DNA from: Stropharia rugosoannulata | Taxonomy: Eukaryota > Basidiomycota > Agaricomycetes > Agaricales > Strophariaceae | Length of the DNA stretch: 64,000 nt | Direction of reading: 5' to 3' | Assembly (NCBI GenBank): GCA_028532985.1 | Contig: JANCIK010000008.1 | Coordinates: 1,550,001-1,614,000 of the forward strand | In this document: positions 59,431 to 64,000 of the stretch, in pieces | Position numbering within the stretch: the first letter of the stretch is position 1 | Layout of the letters: each line of letters opens with the position of its first letter | Position numbers and translations under genes: made by a program | The notes under the pieces: generated by a model | Seen by the model: only the letters and a program-made list of their open reading frames with translations | The model's database searches: none | What the model was told of the DNA's origin: nothing

Positions 59431-61194
59431 ATGCAGAACATCCAGGTCACCAAGGGGCCAATGCAGGGCGAAGCGCCACCCCAAGCTGGGGCATCGGTGT
59501 CGCCAGCACTGCCAGCAACGGTACGCGATCCCAAGTCCATTTTCTACCAGAAAGAGGGCCTTCGTCGAGCAATAATCGTTTCGTATTGGACCATCATCTT
59601 GCTAGCTGTCCCGCTGTGGTGGTACCTGACCAGTATCGAGCGACTTGCTCTCCCTTCCGGTCGCGTGCAGCAGCTGGCTCAGAACCGCTTGGAGCTCCCA
59701 GTACCGATATGCATAGAAGGAGAAGACATACCCCGCATTGACAGGATTCAAGTGCAACTCACAGTGAGTATGGCTCGGGAGCCTCAACGGTGGAAAGGTC
59801 TAGCTCCGAAACTGGTTGGGAGCACGGCTTGTGGTGTGTTGATCTCTTCTAAGTGCATCCATTGAGTATTCAAACATATCAGCAAAAACCAGTGGGGAGT
59901 ATGTTTACTCAGTAGCCTTCAAAGCCGATGCTGGTGCATATATTCACAGGCGCCAGCTTCATCTTCCTCCGGACAGTACGTTGCAAATCAGTTGTCATGT
60001 CGCGTAGTCTGACGTTGCTACCAGCATCGGCTTCCACCGTAGTAGAAATCCTTTCATCCCTTCTCGTCCCCTACTCGAGCTCAAGTGGGTCTGAACATCG
60101 CGTCATGCAGTACTCACCACATTACCGCTTGGCCTTCAGCCTTCTAAACGAAGATGCGGCAGCTGGGGAGGCTATTACAGACTGGAGTATCGAAACGGTG
60201 CTGAACAGTGCGTATATGCGCCCCTCCTTGTTGCTTCACTTTTTGATACCCTACAGATTACATCAATCCCATTCTCCATCGTCTGAATGCTTTGCACAAT
60301 TTCACTATAGAAAGCCAGATCCAATTCCACGCGCCGTTAGCATTTTCTCCACAACAACTCGACGCTTCTTGGGGAGTCACTCCTGCAGACCTTTCTGTGT
60401 TTGTGAACTCTGCAGAATGGACATTATGTACGTTGGTTTTGTGTACTCACTCTCGCAGTCAATGCTAATTTCCATTAGCGTCAAGCTCTTCGAACGACCC
60501 AGTCATCCACTTCATCCTATTTATACCATCCGCTGAGCGCAGGCCCCTTCGCATACTCACTGATGATGAAGGCACTATCTCACCGTCGACAGCTTTTATC
60601 GTTCCCCAGTGGGGCGGCATCATAATCCACAATCCCTCATCAATCTCTTCTGGTCCTCTCCCCGATCAAGACACCCTCCATAGTTTTGCCTCATTTGCAT
60701 CGCAACTCCAGAGCCTCTTAGGCGTATTCCCGCTCCCACCCAACATCCGCTCCTCAGCTGTGGTTTCCGACTGGCAGATCGACGCGCTCACGCGCCGGCG
60801 GACGCTTGAAAATGCGCAGGGGAGCCAGGACACACTCGTTAGTATCGTTAAGCTCGTCGACCAGATTGAGAATATGCCTGTGCACGCGGACGTGCGGGAC
60901 GACGTCGAGGACGCGCTGGGCGCTCTGCAGACGGTGTATGGTTCTGCACATGCGTCGCTAGAGGAGACGTTTACGGCGTCGGCGCACGCGCTGGGTCTCG
61001 CATCGCGCGCGTTTTTTAATCCAGGCATGTTAGCGTTACTGTACTTTCCGGCGGAGCACACGTATGCAGTGTACACGCCCCTTTTTGCGAGTGCGCTGAT
61101 ACCCCTGCTGGTCGCTGCACTGCGCGAGTTTTTGGCTTGGAAACGGGAACGAAAGGCAGTTAGGGAGGGTTCGAAAGAGAAGAATGTCGAGTAA
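59431..61194 (+). CDS. GPI17: GPI transamidase subunit PIG-S (Gpi17)
   Basis: The first exon starts at 59431 with a cytosolic tail and TM1 (RRAIIVSYWTIILLAVPLWW), the PIG-S N-terminal signature. The lumenal domain runs through several exons: SGEYVYSVAFKADAGAYIH (from 59883), VPYSSSSGSEHRVMQYSPHY RLAFSLLNED, the segment after the acceptor at about 60255 (HRLNALHNFTIESQIQFHAP), and from about 60480 onwards FIVPQWGGIIIHNPSS, SVVSDWQIDALTRRRTLENA-like helices, FFNPGMLALLYFPAEHTYAV, ending in TM2 (YTPLFASALIPLLVAALREF) and a basic tail to the stop at 61194. PIG-S is part of the ER complex that attaches GPI anchors to proteins. The first intron donor is either near 59798 or near 59814; both keep frame. 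Confidence 0.9.
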
Positions 61195-61650
61195 CGGGCT
61201 GACGTTCGATTAATGTTGGTTTGTTTCGCTTGTGTCATAATGGTGTGAATTCAGAAAGGGAACCACATTAATGTGGACGGGGATCTACTGTTGAAATGCT
61301 CAGCCCCTCTCATTCCTGTAGTCGTCATCGAGCTTGTTGACATCCGGCTGCCCTTTCTTTTATATCTTACATTGCTTCAACGTGGACGATCCTCATCTAC
61401 GACCAGCAAGGCCCGGCGGTGAATACAGAAGTTAGGAGGAATGTATTCGTCATTGCTTTTAATAGTCGAACTTTTCTCATCTGCCTGCATTTACGTAAAG
61501 ATTCAATATTCCACGTTCAACAAATATATATAAGCTCCACTTCGTCGCCCAACGTTTCCCACCCAAGCTTCTTGCCCTCTCGCTGCTGCAACTGCCCCCA
61601 CAGCACCTGTTTTGTGGTCCAGTAACACTCTGAGTGACTGTAAAACCAAC
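61195..61650. other. PIG-S 3' region and copy E promoter
   Basis: 456 bp with the PIG-S 3' UTR and the copy E promoter (TTACGTAA element, ATATATAAG at about 61525-61533, TTCCCACCCAAG at 61556-61567). Confidence 0.5.
61486..61500 (+). promoter_or_regulatory. Conserved promoter element TGCATTTACGTAAAG, copy E
   Basis: Identical to the elements of copies A and D, 151 bp before the copy E ATG and 56 bp before its TTCCCACCCAAG element. Confidence 0.65.
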
Positions 61651-62876
61651 ATGGGTAAGCGAGATGCTCGATTTCCACTGATTTCATGAAATACTTAAAG
61701 CAGTGGATAAAACAGGGCTCCTCACAGGCGATTTCATCACAATTCCCACGAAGTCTATGAGATTCCTGCGAAATCATAAAACCCCTGCAATCTGTGTAAG
61801 CTGCAAAAGTGGTGGTTCGCTGCAAAATATGATGATTTGTTCAAAAGTATTCCTGTCGTTTAATGCCAATGAATCATGATTAAATGTTACTCCTAGTGCA
61901 AGATCGCCGTATATTGTTCGCATGAGGTAGTGATTTTTTTGTTGGTTCAATGATTGATTTACATATTAGTTTATTATGCAGTGCCAAAAACGAAACTGGT
62001 GAGCGTACAAGCGCTATGATGTAGCGGAGATCAGTGGCTAAAGACCCGCAATCGCTCCTTAGGGCTATACATAAGAGAGAATGCCAGCAGCCAAAAACTC
62101 CTGTTTCTTTCAAGCTAGTCCATACTTTTCTAACCGATCCATTCGTCTCTCATGTATTGAGGGAATTACTCGTCGCTTCGGTGGGTATGGATCAACAATT
62201 TACGCCCAACAAGATTTACATCGCCCGGTGCGACCTCGCCATAGAGCCGCTCTTGCCCGTCGTACGTAACCTTGCTACTGGAAGGAGGAAGGTATCCGAA
62301 TATCCAAACGGTGTCGACGGCATGATCCACATACGAAAAGTACGCGGTCTCGACCCTTCCATCTTCTTGGATTCTGGACGAGAAAAAATTTGGAGATATG
62401 GAAGAGAACTGGCATTAGATAGACACTGGAAAGAGGAATCATCGGGGAAAACTTTAGGTATAGGATTGATAGACTTCCATATGGATGGAACAGAACAGGT
62501 CATTACTGTACCAATTCCCATCGACGAGGAAGCGGTGACCAAGGCTAGGGAGCGCCACTCAGACCTCATGAGTAAGGGTATCAGGCATCCTGAGGCGTCG
62601 CAATCGCCCATGGAAAGATATATCTGTTAGTACGTACACAGTTCTCGTTTAATTATTCCGCCGCATATTTACAGCTTGAACAGTATGGTAAATTGCCGCA
62701 TACAAGATGACGAAAAGAACATAATGAGGCTACGAACTCGTTTACCGCAGGAGGCACTCAACAAGTATGTAGGCATTGACCTGGATCAATATGCGCATGG
62801 GGTTTCTTTACTCCCGCCCTCGACACCAGGCAAGGGTATAAACTTTGATACGGTTTACGTCTGGCCATCCGACTGA
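61651..62876 (+). CDS. MYND zinc-finger protein, paralogue E
   Basis: Exons 61651-61654 (ATGG), 61704-61846, 61897-61926, 61982-61998, 62063-62629 and 62675-62876 give 320 residues. The 4-nt first exon rests on ATGG/GTAAGC and a good CAG acceptor; without it the next exon has no ATG before the finger. All MYND ligands are present: CVSC, ICSKCKIAVYCSHE, CQKRNW, HKREC. The C-terminal domain shows KLVHTFLTDPFVSHVLRELL, RCDLAIEP, LDPSIFLDSGREKIWRYGRE, GLIDFHMDGTEQVITVPIPI, LPQEALNKYVGIDLDQY. The N-terminal region is shorter than in copies B-D. Shares the promoter elements of A and D, and its closest relative by eye is D, although 11 kb away on the opposite strand. Confidence 0.85.
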
Positions 62877-63851
62877 GTAGTACATGATTTTAAATGTAGT
62901 GATCTAGTGTGTAAATGCAATGTTTCATTCGGTATAATGCTATGTGATAAACTGTTGCTCAGTTTGCGCCAATTCTCTGTCTCAATGTACATCTCTTGGA
63001 GTCAGTCAAACCCTAAGTCCATAGTCTTCTTAAGATTTGAGTACAAGTTGTGAAAGAATTGACGGTCTTATGATATGAAGTCAAACTTCAAATTGTCACC
63101 TAGAGCACAAGCAATAGGGGGCGCAAGCACTCAAATACTCAACCTTATCCAGACTATTCGATTATGAGTACCGAATAAGTAGTACAGAACAGAGTTCTGA
63201 GCTCCTTAGTAAGAAAGTCGACGAATATTCATTTTACGTGTCTACATGTCCAAGTATGTCAGTAAGTTTAAGCGCTCTGCAGTGATATTGTTGGGTACTA
63301 TCAAAGTACTATCATTATAAGAACTACTACGGGTACTTGGACACAATTTGAGATACCGAACGCTTGCAGGCGGCGCTTGCCGGACGACGAGGATTTATGG
63401 CAGTCGCCATCCCCATATACTCTAGTATCATCCCAGCGCCGTTATCCCTGAGCTTGTATAAATGGGGAAACAATACAGTATGTACGATATGCGCCTACCG
63501 TCACCCGTGCGCGTCAGGATATGTCGTACTCTACATGAAAAAATGTACACAGTCAATTAAGACTTAAACTGGTCCAGAAAGCTACTACGGAAAGGTTTCT
63601 CTGTTTGAATAGGTGGACTTGCAATATTCAATTTTGTTTGCTGAGCAGTGCTACTTATGTACATCGGCGTGCTAATTATTGTTCTCAGAACTTTATGCAT
63701 TTATGACATCCACTGTCCGCTATGGTATAGGCTGCTTAGATACTTTGCATATCACACTCAAGACTCAACGGAGAGGCAGGTTTGATTTGATCAGTGAATG
63801 CATTTTTGATTACAAGCACAGATGTTCTAGTTTTCATAGCTACGAGGTAAC
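62877..63851. other. Intergenic, no supported gene
   Basis: 975 bp, AT-rich. A 67-codon frame at 63364-63567 has no recognisable content. Confidence 0.4.
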
Positions 63852-64000
63852 CTAAAACATTGTGTGTTTGGACTTCTGCTCGCCGTTTGCTTTCGCCACA
63901 GCTTTCTTGTATGGTTCGGGCAATTGCGAGTGCGCATGTTGGTTGTAGGCGTCTACAGACGGGTGGTCGTTGGGGTTCCCGATGTACAGATGTGCTTTGT
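63852..64000 (-). CDS. Partial gene, C-terminal end only
   Basis: The minus strand is open from the window edge to TAG at 63852-63854: 48 residues beginning AHLYIGNPNDHPSVDAYNQH and ending in a Lys-rich tail (KKAVAKANGEQKSKHTMF). The start and any domain lie outside the window. I do not recognise it; the composition is coding-like (no Cys or Trp; rich in His, Asn and Lys). Confidence 0.5.
   Translation of the reverse strand, partial: KAHLYIGNPNDHPSVDAYNQHAHSQLPEPYKKAVAKANGEQKSKHTMF

Overview
The window is nuclear DNA from a filamentous basidiomycete, most likely an Agaricomycete (mushroom-forming fungus). The evidence is dense short introns (about 45-70 nt, GT-AG) in nearly every gene, a class I hydrophobin, a DUF6534-type membrane protein, an F-box protein, a P450, and a lineage-specific MYND-finger family. 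I cannot name the species. All gene models were spliced by hand from sequence; where exon lengths are given, the totals close in frame.

Layout. 0-3 kb: MYND-finger paralogue A (+). 5.9-11.5 kb: three conserved + strand genes (MAEA/GID9 ubiquitin-ligase subunit, PDK1-like kinase, PAQR/Izh receptor). 13.1-20.1 kb, GC-rich and tightly packed: a P450 (+), RRG9/neugrin (-) head-to-head with coactosin (+), a GNAT acetyltransferase (-), and NAC-beta/EGD1 (+). 20.1-25.1 kb: a 5 kb stretch with no gene I can support. 25.1-35.5 kb: a very large paxillin-like LIM protein (-), an F-box protein (+), and a 17-exon DUF6534 protein (+). 36.3-44.5 kb: an APC transporter (-), a small unknown protein (-), and a hydrophobin (+) carrying a long Asp-Pro repeat. 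44.9-51 kb: three head-to-tail MYND paralogues (B, C, D; -), with B split by a DNA transposon. 52.2-61.2 kb: parvulin PPIase (-), a two-SANT Snt1/NCoR-like corepressor (-), and PIG-S/Gpi17 (+). 61.6-62.9 kb: MYND paralogue E (+). The right edge cuts an unidentified gene (-).

The most distinctive content is the MYND family. Five copies share exon structure: the finger is split over four coding exons, including a 30-nt and a 17-nt micro-exon. They share a C-terminal domain of about 240 residues that I do not recognise. Three copies share a 15-bp upstream element centred on the bZIP-type palindrome TTACGTAA, and all five share a TTCCCACC-like element. Copy B is interrupted by a 1,181-bp element with 19-bp terminal inverted repeats and a perfect 8-bp target duplication, which are hAT-type hallmarks. 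Removing the element plus one duplication restores the frame exactly. The other standout is the hydrophobin, with about 30 consecutive Asp-Pro-x-Ala tetrapeptides bracketed by dibasic sites that could be Kex2 cleavage points. The conserved genes are housekeeping and show no shared pathway; the cluster appears to be a paralogue family scattered among ordinary genes.
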